Of a DNA stretch of 64,000 nt, positions 42,410 to 51,096 are shown piece after piece. The stretch is from Pantoea sp. Ep11b. Its GTDB lineage: Bacteria; Pseudomonadota; Gammaproteobacteria; Enterobacterales; Enterobacteriaceae. The notes beneath the pieces are model-generated. The model was given only the letters and a program-made list of their open reading frames with translations. It was not told the origin of the DNA and searched no databases. The DNA is taken from contig NZ_CP160631.1 of assembly GCF_040783975.1 (NCBI RefSeq), positions 868,001 to 932,000 on the forward strand, read 5' to 3'. How positions within the stretch are numbered: position 1 is the first letter of the stretch; each line of letters starts with the position of its first letter. The translations under genes and the position numbers were made by a program.

Positions 42410-43489
42410 TTACCCACCAAAAACGCGCTGTGGGTTAGCAATCAGTAAGTTTTCAAGTTGTTCGCCGCTTACGCCGTGGCGTTTCAGGCGCGGAACAAAA
42501 TGTTTAAGGATGTAGCCATAGCCGTGACCGCCGTAACGGGTCAGCATGGTTTTCAGAAACACGTCCTGGGACAATAAAATCTGGTCAATAAAGCCGTCAT
42601 CGATCAGCTCGCAAATGGCACGGGCATTCTCTTCGTCGGAGGGCGACTGTGCGGACTCATCGGCGTAGTAATAGCTCATGCCGATCATGTCGTACTCCAG
42701 AAAGGCCCCGCGCTGCGCGAGTTCACGCTGGTAGCGTTTGTCGGCAAAGCTGGGGTTCATGTGGCATAGCACCACATGGCGCAGGTCTGCCCCTTCATTT
42801 TCCAGGATATCCAGCACCTGATGCCCTAATCGTTCCCAGCCGGGCAGGTGCACCTCGATCGGCACTCGTGTCGCGGCACTGGCACGGCCTGCCGCCCGCA
42901 GGGATTTCTCCTCGCCGGGCGTAAAGCGGCTGGATACGCCAATCTCGCCGATCAGGCCAGCCAGCACCTCGGGTTTTTCGTCCCTGCCGCCGAGGTCATA
43001 AATCAGCTTCTCCGTCAGGGCTTCGAGGCTGATGGTTTTCACCCAATCAGGATGCGAGGGTTCCAGATATAACCCGGTGCTCATGATGATATTAAGCCCG
43101 GTCAGGCGCGCGATGCGTTGCAGTGCTTTGGGATCGCGGCCAATGCCGATATTCGTGGGATCCACCACGGTATCGCCGCCCAGCGCCCGGAACTTCATGA
43201 GCTCCTCAATCGCTAAATCCACATCAAACAGCTGACAGTTATCGCGGCTGATGAGCGGATTAAGCGACAGCTCGCCCAGGTTTTCGATGCTTACCGGCAT
43301 TTCCGCCAGATGACGATCGCCACAGCAGCAGGGCGGCACCCATTTGCCGGACGCATCCAGCAAAATATGTTCGTGCATCAGCGTCACGCCCATCTCACTC
43401 ACCGGCAGCGGGCCGAGTACGGTCATGACATAGCCACTGCTGATGCCCAGCGGCAGGGGATCGGGATGGCGGAAGATTGAATGTTTCAT
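42410..43489 (-). CDS. Phosphotriesterase-family (amidohydrolase superfamily) hydrolase
   Basis: A 359-aa TIM-barrel metal hydrolase of the phosphotriesterase (PHP/PTER) family. Metal ligands: HxH in LMHEHILLD, a bridging acid probably Glu in LIGEIGVSSRF (Glu instead of carboxylated Lys, as in E. coli Php), then VEVH-type IEVHLPG, LCHMN and LLSQDV. Family members include sugar-lactone and phospho-lactone hydrolases as well as organophosphatases. In this setting a lactonase or related step in breakdown of the imported substrate is plausible. It is 3 bp after the permease gene. Confidence 0.85.
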   Translation of the reverse strand: MKHSIFRHPDPLPLGISSGYVMTVLGPLPVSEMGVTLMHEHILLDASGKWVPPCCCGDRHLAEMPVSIENLGELSLNPLISRDNCQLFDVDLAIEELMKFRALGGDTVVDPTNIGIGRDPKALQRIARLTGLNIIMSTGLYLEPSHPDWVKTISLEALTEKLIYDLGGRDEKPEVLAGLIGEIGVSSRFTPGEEKSLRAAGRASAATRVPIEVHLPGWERLGHQVLDILENEGADLRHVVLCHMNPSFADKRYQRELAQRGAFLEYDMIGMSYYYADESAQSPSDEENARAICELIDDGFIDQILLSQDVFLKTMLTRYGGHGYGYILKHFVPRLKRHGVSGEQLENLLIANPQRVFGG

Positions 43490-43492
43490 GGG

Positions 43493-44503
43493 CTACCCTT
43501 TCGCCGCCGATCGCGTCGGGTTGAGAATGCGGGTGTTCAGCCAGATGGCCAGCAGAATAATCGTACCGGTGGCGATCTGCGTGTAAAACGGAGAGATATG
43601 CGACAGAATCAGGCCGTTCTGGATGATGGCAATCGACAGCGCACCTAACAGCGTGCCAATAACGGTGCCAAAGCCGCCGAACAGGCTGGTACTGCCCAGC
43701 ACCACCGCCGCGATCACCTGCAACTCAAAGCCTTCACCCTGATTGGAGGAACCGCTGCCGAGACGGGCGGTGATGATCATACCCGCCAGTGCTGCCGCCA
43801 TGCCGCTGAGAATGTAGACCTTCATGGTCACGGCTTTGGTGTTAATCCCGCTACGGCGTGCGCCTTCCGCATTTGCGCCAATCGCCGTGACATAACGACC
43901 AAAACGCATGTAGTTAAGCACGATGTGGCCGGCTACCAGTACCACGATGCCAATCAGTGCGGGCATCGGAATGCCCAGCACCCAGGCGCGTCCCATAAAG
44001 GCGAACAGGCTGTCGGCAGGGATGGGAATGGAGTAACCCTGAGTGATCAGCAGTGCCACGCCGCGCACCACCGCCAGCGTAGCCAGCGTGACGATAAAGG
44101 CCGGGATGCCTTCATAAGCAATAAAGAAGCCGTTGATGGCACCGACCAGTGCGCCCAGCAGCAAGCCGCCCAGCAACACCACCGGCCAGGGCAGGCCCCA
44201 GTTATTCAGGGCGATAGCAGACAGGGCGCCGACCAGCGCCAGCGTCGATCCCACGGAAAGATCAATTCCACCGGTGGTGATCACCAGCGTCATCGCCGTG
44301 GCGACGATCAGCAGCGGCGCACTCTGGCGAATAATATTCAGCCAGTTGGTGCTGCTGAGAAAGTTGCCGGTGATCAGGGAGAACACCACGCAGCAGAACA
44401 CGAAAAACAGTGCGATGCTGACGACACCAGAGTGGTTGTGCAGAAGGCGACGCGGCAGCGAGTGCTGCGCCATACGGGAACTGCTCAGATTCATAATAGT
44501 CAT
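43493..44503 (-). CDS. ABC transporter permease, ribose/CUT2-like (RbsC type)
   Basis: A 336-aa inner-membrane permease of the BPD_transp_2 family with about 8-10 helices. The conserved block MTLVITTGGIDLSVGSTLALVGALSA, the EAA-like GANAEGARRSGINTKAVTMKVYILSGM and GSTSLFGGFGTVIGTLLGALSIAIIQNGL match RbsC-type proteins. ATG 44503 (MTIMNLSS) with AGGAAACAGG just upstream is preferred over a longer frame overlapping the ATPase gene. It is 13 bp after the ATPase gene. Confidence 0.9.
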   Translation of the reverse strand: MTIMNLSSSRMAQHSLPRRLLHNHSGVVSIALFFVFCCVVFSLITGNFLSSTNWLNIIRQSAPLLIVATAMTLVITTGGIDLSVGSTLALVGALSAIALNNWGLPWPVVLLGGLLLGALVGAINGFFIAYEGIPAFIVTLATLAVVRGVALLITQGYSIPIPADSLFAFMGRAWVLGIPMPALIGIVVLVAGHIVLNYMRFGRYVTAIGANAEGARRSGINTKAVTMKVYILSGMAAALAGMIITARLGSGSSNQGEGFELQVIAAVVLGSTSLFGGFGTVIGTLLGALSIAIIQNGLILSHISPFYTQIATGTIILLAIWLNTRILNPTRSAAKG

Positions 44504-44516
44504 CCTGTTTCCTCGC

Positions 44517-45299
44517 TCAGTGCGCTGCGGCCGAGCGGGCGACAAATTTCTCACCCACGATCAGATTGACGATCTCGGTCAGATCCGTTTCGGCCACCCT
44601 GCGCTCCGCCACATTGGTGCCTTCGTACATCACCATGATGCGGTCACAGACCAGGAAGAGATCCTGAAGGCGATGCGTAATCAGGATGACACTCACACCG
44701 CGTGCCGAGACACGACGAATCAGCTCCAGCACCGCCTCCACTTCGGCGACAGCCAGTGCGGCGGTGGGTTCATCCATGATCAGCACTTTAGGATCGAAAG
44801 CGGCTGCGCGCGCAATGGCAATCGCCTGGCGTTGCCCGCCGGATAAATTGCGCACCAGCAACCGGGTGTCCGGGATAGAAATCCCCAGTCCTTTCAGCAT
44901 CTCCCGTGCATCCGCGTGCATTTTCACTTCATCCAGAAACGGAATGCCGAGAATGGATTTCATCGGCTCACGGCCCATAAACAGATTGCCTGCGACATCG
45001 ACGGTGTCGCACAGCGACAGGTCCTGATAAACCATCTCGATATGGCAGCGGCGCGAATCCGCCGGGGTCGTGAAATGCTGATCCTCGCCATCAATGCGAA
45101 TCGTGCCACTGGTAGGCACAACAGCACCTGACAGCACTTTGGTCAGAGTAGATTTCCCCGCGCCGTTGTCACCCACCAGACCCAGAACTTCACCCGGTGC
45201 CAGTTGCAGATTGACGCCGCGCAGAGACCGTATCGCGCCGTAGGTTTTAGTAATATTTACCATCTCTACCCGTGTCAGGGCAGTTTGTGCTTGCTGCAT
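44517..45299 (-). CDS. ABC transporter ATP-binding protein, single-domain CUT2-like
   Basis: A 260-aa ATPase with Walker A GLVGDNGAGKSTL, Q-loop VYQDLSL, signature LSGGQRQAIAIARA, Walker B VLIMDEPTAAL and switch His in LITHRL. Similar to one half of RbsA. CUT2 ATPases usually carry two ABC domains (about 500 aa), so a single domain is noteworthy. It resembles the FrcA class known in rhizobia. The start at 45299 has GGGAG 8 nt upstream. It is the first gene of the operon that continues to 40533. Confidence 0.9.
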   Translation of the reverse strand: MQQAQTALTRVEMVNITKTYGAIRSLRGVNLQLAPGEVLGLVGDNGAGKSTLTKVLSGAVVPTSGTIRIDGEDQHFTTPADSRRCHIEMVYQDLSLCDTVDVAGNLFMGREPMKSILGIPFLDEVKMHADAREMLKGLGISIPDTRLLVRNLSGGQRQAIAIARAAAFDPKVLIMDEPTAALAVAEVEAVLELIRRVSARGVSVILITHRLQDLFLVCDRIMVMYEGTNVAERRVAETDLTEIVNLIVGEKFVARSAAAH

Positions 45300-45376
45300 G
45301 TGATCACTCCCATCACCACTAACGGGACCGTTACTCTGCATGTGAAAAAAGCGTTATCCGGCCCGGTTTACAGTCT

Positions 45377-45392
45377 AGTAAACCGGTTTACC
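45377..45392. promoter_or_regulatory. Candidate LacI-type operator, site 1
   Basis: A perfect 16-bp palindromic core, GGTAAACCGGTTTACT on the minus strand, with a central CG as in LacI-family operators. It is 78 bp upstream of the ATPase start. It overlaps a plausible promoter: TTTACT as -35 and GATAAC as -10, 18 bp apart, minus strand. A half-site ending CCCGGTTTAC lies next to it at 45362-45371. Confidence 0.75.
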
Positions 45393-45549
45393 AGCAGGAT
45401 AAACCCTTTGTAATCAGATGCAGAACAACACGCTTCAACGATATTTGTTTGCCGGGTAAAACATTGCAGCTTCCGTGCCAGACTACTAACAGGGGGAGAG
45501 ACTTCCGGTCTAACTCACTGTAATAAAACGCGTTTAAGGTTTTACTTCA

Positions 45550-45565
45550 GGTAAACCGGTTTACT
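45550..45565. promoter_or_regulatory. Candidate LacI-type operator, site 2
   Basis: The same 16-mer, GGTAAACCGGTTTACT, in the opposite orientation, with its centre 173 bp from site 1 and 77 bp from the end of the repressor gene. A related CG-centred palindrome AAACGCGTTT occurs at 45526-45535. Two identical sites fit repression by looping. The rest of 45300-45641 shows no gene. Confidence 0.72.
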
Positions 45566-45641
45566 TAAAGTAACACTAAGAAATTAAAATGCTCGTTATT
45601 TGCGCCATCATTGTGCACTTTTGCGCCATTCTGGGACGTTG

Positions 45642-46652
45642 TTAACATTTCTGTATCGAATCACGCGCCACCCACTCTACCGGCAGGCGGGTTTCAGCGG
45701 GGACAGGGCGGTCATCATTCAGAATACGCAGCATGATCGCTACCGCGGTGCGACCCAGTTCCCGAGCGGGCTGGCGGATGGTGGAAATACGGGGCTGGGT
45801 AAAGTCAGCGTAGGTCGCGTCATCAAAGCCAACCAGCGACAGCGCCTCGGGCGCGTTAAGCCCGCGCGCGCGCAGGCCATCCATCAATCCCAGCACGAGA
45901 AAATCGCTGGCGGCAAAGACGGCGGTAGGGCGCTCAGCGTGGCTGAAGAGCTGTTCCAGCGCCTGTTCACCAGACTTGCGCTGGTATTCCCCATACATTA
46001 CCCATTCGGGCGGGACATGCAGGCCAGCCTGCTCCATGGCGGTGCAGAACCCCTGGTAACGTTCGCGTACACTCATCAGTTCGTCCGGGCCGCCGACAAA
46101 GGCGATCTGCCGATGACCCGCAGCGATCAGCTTTTCGGTTGCAATCCGGCCACCCTGAACGTTGTCGACAAACACCTTAGGCACCGCGCTACCGGGAATG
46201 TCCTCATCCAGCAGCACGATGCGCTGGTGGCGGTTAATCTCTTTGCGCAACAGACCGTTATCAGGATGGTTGGTGATAAACAGCAGGCCGTCTACCTGGC
46301 AGGTGTCCAGCCAGCGGATAAACTGACTCTCTTTGTCCGGATGGTTGCGGGTAATACAGAGCACCAGGCTGTAGCCGTGGGCAGAGGCGGCTTCTTCGGC
46401 GGCATCGGCCAGTTCGGCAAAGAAGGGGTTAGTAATATCTGGCAGCACCAGCCCCAGGGTTTCGCTGCCGCCCTTGCTCAGACGGCGAGCCAGGCTGTTA
46501 CCGCGATAATCCAGTTGACGAATTGCCGCTTCGATACGGTCAATTGTCTCCTGAGGCAGCATAATGCTTTGATTCATATAGCGGGATACGGTCGTTTTTG
46601 ACAGTCCGGCCAGCGCTGCGACATCGGATAACAGCACCCGTTTTTTACTCAT
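45642..46652 (-). CDS. LacI-family transcriptional regulator of the ABC/hydrolase cluster
   Basis: A 336-aa LacI/GalR-family repressor: headpiece RVLLSDVAALAGLSKTTVSRYMNQSIMLPQETIDRI, linker LDYRGNSLARRLSKGGSETLGLVLP, and a periplasmic-binding-like effector domain ending STIRQPARELGRTAVAIML. It looks like the gluconate/idonate regulator group (GntR/IdnR) in its headpiece. It probably binds the GGTAAACCGGTTTACT sites and senses the imported compound or a derivative. ATG 46652 with AGGTGAT upstream is chosen over a start four codons earlier. Confidence 0.92.
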   Translation of the reverse strand: MSKKRVLLSDVAALAGLSKTTVSRYMNQSIMLPQETIDRIEAAIRQLDYRGNSLARRLSKGGSETLGLVLPDITNPFFAELADAAEEAASAHGYSLVLCITRNHPDKESQFIRWLDTCQVDGLLFITNHPDNGLLRKEINRHQRIVLLDEDIPGSAVPKVFVDNVQGGRIATEKLIAAGHRQIAFVGGPDELMSVRERYQGFCTAMEQAGLHVPPEWVMYGEYQRKSGEQALEQLFSHAERPTAVFAASDFLVLGLMDGLRARGLNAPEALSLVGFDDATYADFTQPRISTIRQPARELGRTAVAIMLRILNDDRPVPAETRLPVEWVARDSIQKC

Positions 46653-46988
46653 ATCACCTGCCATTTTGCCCGGAATCGGCTCTCAGTTAACACAGTCGCG
46701 CGCAGCGAAAACCGTTTTTCAGTAACCGCTGGCGATAAAATAATCGCTTGACAAAATTTAGCCAGAAGCGAATGTTAAAGGCAGTTTACCGCATTACCCG
46801 GGAGTCACTCCCAAACCCGATTTATCCCTTTCACACGTGCACCATAATGGACGGTGTGCAGAAAGTCGATGAGTCAGGTCCTGGCTGAAGCAGCCATTCA
46901 GACGATATTTGCCCGCCAATACTATTCCCTCTGCATTTCGATGTGGAGATCGACTGGTTATCGCTCATTCCCGACGAGGAATTTTAAG
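46653..46988. promoter_or_regulatory. Divergent promoter region between repressor and binding-protein genes
   Basis: It holds GAAAACCGTTTTTC (46707-46720), a degenerate copy of the candidate operator (11 of 14 positions), 55 bp upstream of the repressor start. A TTGACA (46748-46753) could serve as -35 for the binding-protein gene, though no good -10 follows at 17 bp. The inverted GGGAGTCACTCCC is at 46800-46812. No gene seen. Confidence 0.5.
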
Positions 46989-47939
46989 ATGATGGCATTT
47001 AACACCAGAAAACTGCGTGCTGTTGCGCTGGCAACCGGCTTACTGTCTGCGGGTTCTTTATTCTCTCTGGCGCAAGCCGCTCCGGCTTATGCGCTGGTCC
47101 AGATTAATCAGCAGGCCCTGTTTTTTAATCAGATGAACAAAGGCGCTCAGGAAGCAGCGAAAGCCAGCGGTAAAGATTTAGTGATCTTTAACGCCAACGA
47201 TAATCCTGTGTCGCAAAACGATGCGATAGAAAATTATATTCAACAGGGCGTGAAGGGCATTATGGTGGATGCGATTGATGTCAACGGTATTATGCCCGCG
47301 ATCAAAGAAGCGGCCGCCGCTAAAATACCGGTGATTGCGATTGATGCCGTATTACCGGCAGGCCCGCAGGCCGCACAGGTAGGCGTGGATAACCTGGAGG
47401 GCGGCAAAATTATTGGTAAATATTTTGTCGACTACGTGGCTAAAAACAGCGGCGGCAAAGCGCGACTGGGCATTGTGGGCGCACTGAATTCAGCGGTACA
47501 GAACCAGCGTCAGAAAGGGTTTGAAGAGACGATTAAGAGCAATCCGGGCATCACCGTGGCGGACGTGGTTGATGGCCAGAACGTGCAGGACACTGCGATG
47601 ACGGCGGCAGAAAACCTGATTACCGGTAACCCGGATTTAACCGCGATTTACGCGACCGGTGAACCGGCACTGCTGGGGGCGATTGCTGCCGTTGAAAACC
47701 AGGGACGTCAGAAGGATATCAAAGTCTTTGGCTGGGATCTGACGTCAAAAGCGATTAGCGGCATTGATGGCGGGTATGTCACAGCCGTGCTGCAGCAGGA
47801 TCCCAAAAAGATGGGGGAAGAAGCGGTAAACGCCCTGAATGCGCTGACGTCGGGCAAAACCGTGTCAAAAACCATTCTGGTGCCGGCCACGGTGGTAACC
47901 AAAGCCAACGTGGACAGCTACCGGGCGATGTTTAAGTAA
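46989..47939 (+). CDS. Periplasmic sugar-type binding protein (type 1, RbsB-like)
   Basis: A 316-aa substrate-binding protein with a clear Sec signal (MMAFNTRKLRAVALATGLLSAGSLFSLAQA). The Peripla_BP_4 fold has FFNQMNKGAQEAAKASGKDLVIFNANDNPVSQNDAIENYIQQGVKGIMVDAID and the hinge region VFGWDLTSKAISGIDGGYV. GAGGA lies 8 nt before ATG 46989. An in-frame upstream extension was rejected because it would bury the signal peptide. It captures the substrate for the ATPase/permease encoded on the other strand. The 3' end overlaps the kinase gene by 8 bp. Confidence 0.93.
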   Translation: MMAFNTRKLRAVALATGLLSAGSLFSLAQAAPAYALVQINQQALFFNQMNKGAQEAAKASGKDLVIFNANDNPVSQNDAIENYIQQGVKGIMVDAIDVNGIMPAIKEAAAAKIPVIAIDAVLPAGPQAAQVGVDNLEGGKIIGKYFVDYVAKNSGGKARLGIVGALNSAVQNQRQKGFEETIKSNPGITVADVVDGQNVQDTAMTAAENLITGNPDLTAIYATGEPALLGAIAAVENQGRQKDIKVFGWDLTSKAISGIDGGYVTAVLQQDPKKMGEEAVNALNALTSGKTVSKTILVPATVVTKANVDSYRAMFK

Positions 47940-48813
47940 GTGCTGACTCGCCGCCTGTCTGGAGCAGCGCGGCGAGTTCCTGCGCGGTGGGAAAGGCCTG
48001 ACGTGTCCCGGGACGGCTGACGGTCAGCGCAGCAGCCTGACTGGCATGCGACAGTGCTAGTGTATCAATTTCGCCCCCACGCAGGAGCGCGGACGCCAGC
48101 ATCACGGCCAGAAAAGTATCGCCTGCGCCGGTGGTATCTACGGCATGGGCGGCTTGCGCCGGGGAAAATGTCCGGTGATCGCCCTGAATCAGCCAGGCAC
48201 CGGCGCTGCCGTGCGTGATCACCAACGTTCTCACCGCGCCGGGCTGCAGCTGTTGGGCTTCGTGCTGATTGACCACCGCAATATCCACCAGCGGCCAGCA
48301 TGTGCTGAACCCCGCGTGCACCGGGGAGGGGTTAAAAACGGTGATCAGGCCACGGGATTTCGCCTGGTGAAACAGCGCATGGGTTTTCTCAGGCGAGAAA
48401 TTACCCTGCTGCACCAGCAGATCGCCCGGACGCGCGCTGGCAAGATGGTGGTTAAGCGTATCAATATCCAGCGAATCTGCCGCCGCTGTAGTGGTAATGA
48501 TGGCGTTATCGCCATCGGCACTGTGCAGAATCAGCGAGGTATCGCTCAATGCGGTCATGGGCTGCGCGGGCAGTAACGTGACAGGCTCGTTCATGAGCTG
48601 CTGGCGGATCCATTCTCCATTACTGTCATAACCGGTTGCGGCAATTAAACAGGTTTCAATGCCGCAACGGGATAAAAGTATCGCCTGATTCGCGCCTTTA
48701 CCGCCGATATCCTGCGAACGCGGATAACCGTGAACAGAGGCACCCTTAACCGGAATATCTGTAACAGACCAGGTTTCATCGACAGTAATATTACCAGCCA
48801 CATAAACACGCAT
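47932..48813 (-). CDS. PfkB-family carbohydrate/nucleoside kinase (ribokinase-like)
   Basis: A 293-aa kinase with the two family signatures: GYPRSQDIGGKGANQAILLSRCG near the start and VDTTGAGDTFLAVML near residue 235, including the catalytic Asp. N-terminal VYVAGNITVDETWSV is typical. It would phosphorylate the imported sugar-like compound. It converges with the binding-protein gene and diverges from the BtpA gene with only 29 bp between starts. ATG 48813 is preferred over one ten codons upstream, which would overlap the BtpA start. Confidence 0.92.
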   Translation of the reverse strand: MRVYVAGNITVDETWSVTDIPVKGASVHGYPRSQDIGGKGANQAILLSRCGIETCLIAATGYDSNGEWIRQQLMNEPVTLLPAQPMTALSDTSLILHSADGDNAIITTTAAADSLDIDTLNHHLASARPGDLLVQQGNFSPEKTHALFHQAKSRGLITVFNPSPVHAGFSTCWPLVDIAVVNQHEAQQLQPGAVRTLVITHGSAGAWLIQGDHRTFSPAQAAHAVDTTGAGDTFLAVMLASALLRGGEIDTLALSHASQAAALTVSRPGTRQAFPTAQELAALLQTGGESALT

Positions 48814-48842
48814 AGTGTTTTCCTGAACAGGATAAAGAAGCA

Positions 48843-49688
48843 ATGGTTGCTATATCAGCAGAAAAAATTGATGCAATACAAGCGATATTTTCACGACCTA
48901 AAGCTGTTATTGGCGTTATTCACTGCGATCCTTTTCCGGGTTCGCCTAAATATCGCGGTAAACCCGTCAGCGCGATAATTGATCGGGCATTACGTGATGC
49001 GGAAAATTATATTCTTGGCGGTGTTCACGGTCTGATTGTGGAAAATCATGGCGATATTCCTTTTTCAAAACCTGAGGATATTGGCCCTGAAACGCCGGCA
49101 CTGATGGCGGTGATCACGGAAAAAGTGCGGGAACGTTTCGGCGTGCCGCTGGGGATTAACGTACTGGCGAACGCGGCATTACCTGCTTTTGCCACGGCGC
49201 TGGCGGGCGGGGCGGATTTTATTCGCGTCAATCAGTGGGCCAATGCCTATATCGCCAACGAAGGCTTTATTGAAGGGGCTGCCGCGAAGGCGCTGCGCTA
49301 CCGAAGCCAGCTTCGCGCTGAGCATATCCGGGTGTTCGCCGACAGCCACGTTAAACATGGCAGCCATGCGATAGTGGCCGATCGCTCCATTAAGGAACTG
49401 ACCCGCGATGTTGACTTCTTTGAAGCGGATGCGGTTATCGCCACCGGACAACGAACCGGTGACAGCGCCACGCTGGATGAAATCGACGAAATCCGTGCCG
49501 CCACCGCTTTACCGCTGCTGGTGGGGTCGGGCGTGACGCCCGCTAACGTCTGTCAGATTCTGTCACGCACGCAGGCCGTCATTGTGGCCAGCGCGCTCAA
49601 AGTCGATGGTGTCTGGTGGAACGATGTGGACCGGGACAGAGTAAAACATTTCATGGCGGTGGCGCAGGCCGCGCTGGAGCAGGCTTAG
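48843..49688 (+). CDS. BtpA/SgcQ-family protein
   Basis: A 281-aa TIM-barrel-type protein of the BtpA family (E. coli member SgcQ), recognised from AVIGVIHCDPFPGSPKYRGKP, GGVHGLIVENHGDIPF, GINVLANAALPAFATALAGGADFIRVNQWANAYIANEGFIEG and LLVGSGVTPANV. BtpA was named for a role in photosystem I accumulation in cyanobacteria. In bacteria it often sits in sugar-phosphate gene clusters, with unknown reaction. Here it may process the phosphorylated product of the neighbouring kinase. The first 60 codons use more AT-rich codons than the rest. Confidence 0.9.
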   Translation: MVAISAEKIDAIQAIFSRPKAVIGVIHCDPFPGSPKYRGKPVSAIIDRALRDAENYILGGVHGLIVENHGDIPFSKPEDIGPETPALMAVITEKVRERFGVPLGINVLANAALPAFATALAGGADFIRVNQWANAYIANEGFIEGAAAKALRYRSQLRAEHIRVFADSHVKHGSHAIVADRSIKELTRDVDFFEADAVIATGQRTGDSATLDEIDEIRAATALPLLVGSGVTPANVCQILSRTQAVIVASALKVDGVWWNDVDRDRVKHFMAVAQAALEQA

Positions 49689-49780
49689 CCGCCTTTACCA
49701 CCCGACGCAGGCAGGCAAATTCCGCGGGTGAGGTTACGGGGTAGCACGGTGAAGGGCAATGTACACCGTGCTGTCCCGAT

Positions 49781-51070
49781 TCAGAACAGCCAGCTTTTCA
49801 CCATCGGCAGCGCCGCGGGCAGCTGCGACAGCAGATAGAGGATCAGCCCGATAGTGCCGCCGACCAGCGTGCCGTTGATGCGGATAAACTGCAGGTCTTT
49901 GCCGATATTGAGTTCGATCTGCTGCGACATGTCGCGCGCGTCCCAGCTCTTTACGGTGTCGCTGATATGTCGCGTCAGGAAGCTGGCGAACTCCGGCGCC
50001 ACGCTGCGTGCCGCCTGCTCCAGATGCTGGTTCATGGAGTCACGCAGCGCCGGATCCGCCGCCAGCGTTTCCCCCAGCCACAGGGCTGCATCACGCACTT
50101 TTTCCTGCACCCGCGAATCTTCGCTGCTGAGATCGGCTTTGAGCCAGTTGCGCATATCATTCCACAGTTCGCCGATGTAGCGATTGAAGGTGGCATCCTC
50201 TTTCAGCCAGCCTTTGATCTCCTCTGCGCGCGCGGCCATTTCCGGGTCGTTCTGCAGTCTGACAATCAGCTTCTCTACCGCCCGGTTAAAGCCCAGGCGC
50301 AGCTCATGCCCCTGATCCATCGCCACATCATCCAGCAGAGAATCGACCGCATTCGCCACCAGCTCGGCGCTGTGTTCGCCCAGCCATTCGGTCGGCAACA
50401 TTTTGGCTTTGATGGGATGTTCGCGTTTCAGCCAGCGCACCAGCTGCAGAGCAATAAATTCCCAGGTCGCAGGCTTGTGCAGCAGTTTCAGCAGCTGGTC
50501 GATGGCCGCGTCCAGCAGCGCCTGATGACGGTTATTCCGGGTCAGGCTCTCCAGCACCATGGCGCTGGTCTGGCTGAGGTCCACCCTGTCGATAGCGCGA
50601 TGCACGGCGCGGCGCATAAAGGTCTGGATGCGCGCGTCGTCGGTCAGATCCAGGAAGCCGCGCATCACCTGCAGCAGGTGGCGGCCGATACGATCGGCAT
50701 TCCCGGGCGTATTCAGCCACTGCGCCAGCAGCTGTGAGGGATCGTGACGGCGGATCAGATTCAGCAGTGAATCGGTATCCAGAAACTTCTCCTGGACAAA
50801 GCGGCCCAGGTTTTCACCAATGCGATCTTTGTTGCGTGGAATAATCGCGGTGTGGCGGGAGATAAAGGGCACCGGCACCCGCCGGAACAGCGCCACGACG
50901 GCGAACCAGTCCGCCAGAGCGCCGACCATTGCAGCCTCGGCAATTGCTTTAACGCCGCTGACCCAGAAGCCGGGCGGCAGAAAAAGGGTGATGATAAAGG
51001 TGGCGGCGGCCAGCAGCAGCAATAGCAGCGCCAGGCGCTTCATCCGTTTCAGTTCGTGTTGTTTATCCAT
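49781..51070 (-). CDS. yjiN: DUF445 inner-membrane protein YjiN
   Basis: A 429-aa protein very similar to E. coli YjiN (about 426 aa). An N-terminal membrane helix ([67 protein letters not shown]) carries the DUF445 hallmark. A long helical central part and a C-terminal helix ([20 protein letters not shown]) complete it. Function is unknown. Confidence 0.92.
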   Translation of the reverse strand: MDKQHELKRMKRLALLLLLLAAATFIITLFLPPGFWVSGVKAIAEAAMVGALADWFAVVALFRRVPVPFISRHTAIIPRNKDRIGENLGRFVQEKFLDTDSLLNLIRRHDPSQLLAQWLNTPGNADRIGRHLLQVMRGFLDLTDDARIQTFMRRAVHRAIDRVDLSQTSAMVLESLTRNNRHQALLDAAIDQLLKLLHKPATWEFIALQLVRWLKREHPIKAKMLPTEWLGEHSAELVANAVDSLLDDVAMDQGHELRLGFNRAVEKLIVRLQNDPEMAARAEEIKGWLKEDATFNRYIGELWNDMRNWLKADLSSEDSRVQEKVRDAALWLGETLAADPALRDSMNQHLEQAARSVAPEFASFLTRHISDTVKSWDARDMSQQIELNIGKDLQFIRINGTLVGGTIGLILYLLSQLPAALPMVKSWLF

Positions 51071-51096
51071 AACCTGATCTTAGCAGAGAGCCGGGT

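Noticed and set aside
45600..46601. Plus-strand frame opposite the LacI-type repressor (333 codons)
   Set aside because: Antisense to a gene with an intact helix-turn-helix and effector domain. It has no similarity of its own.
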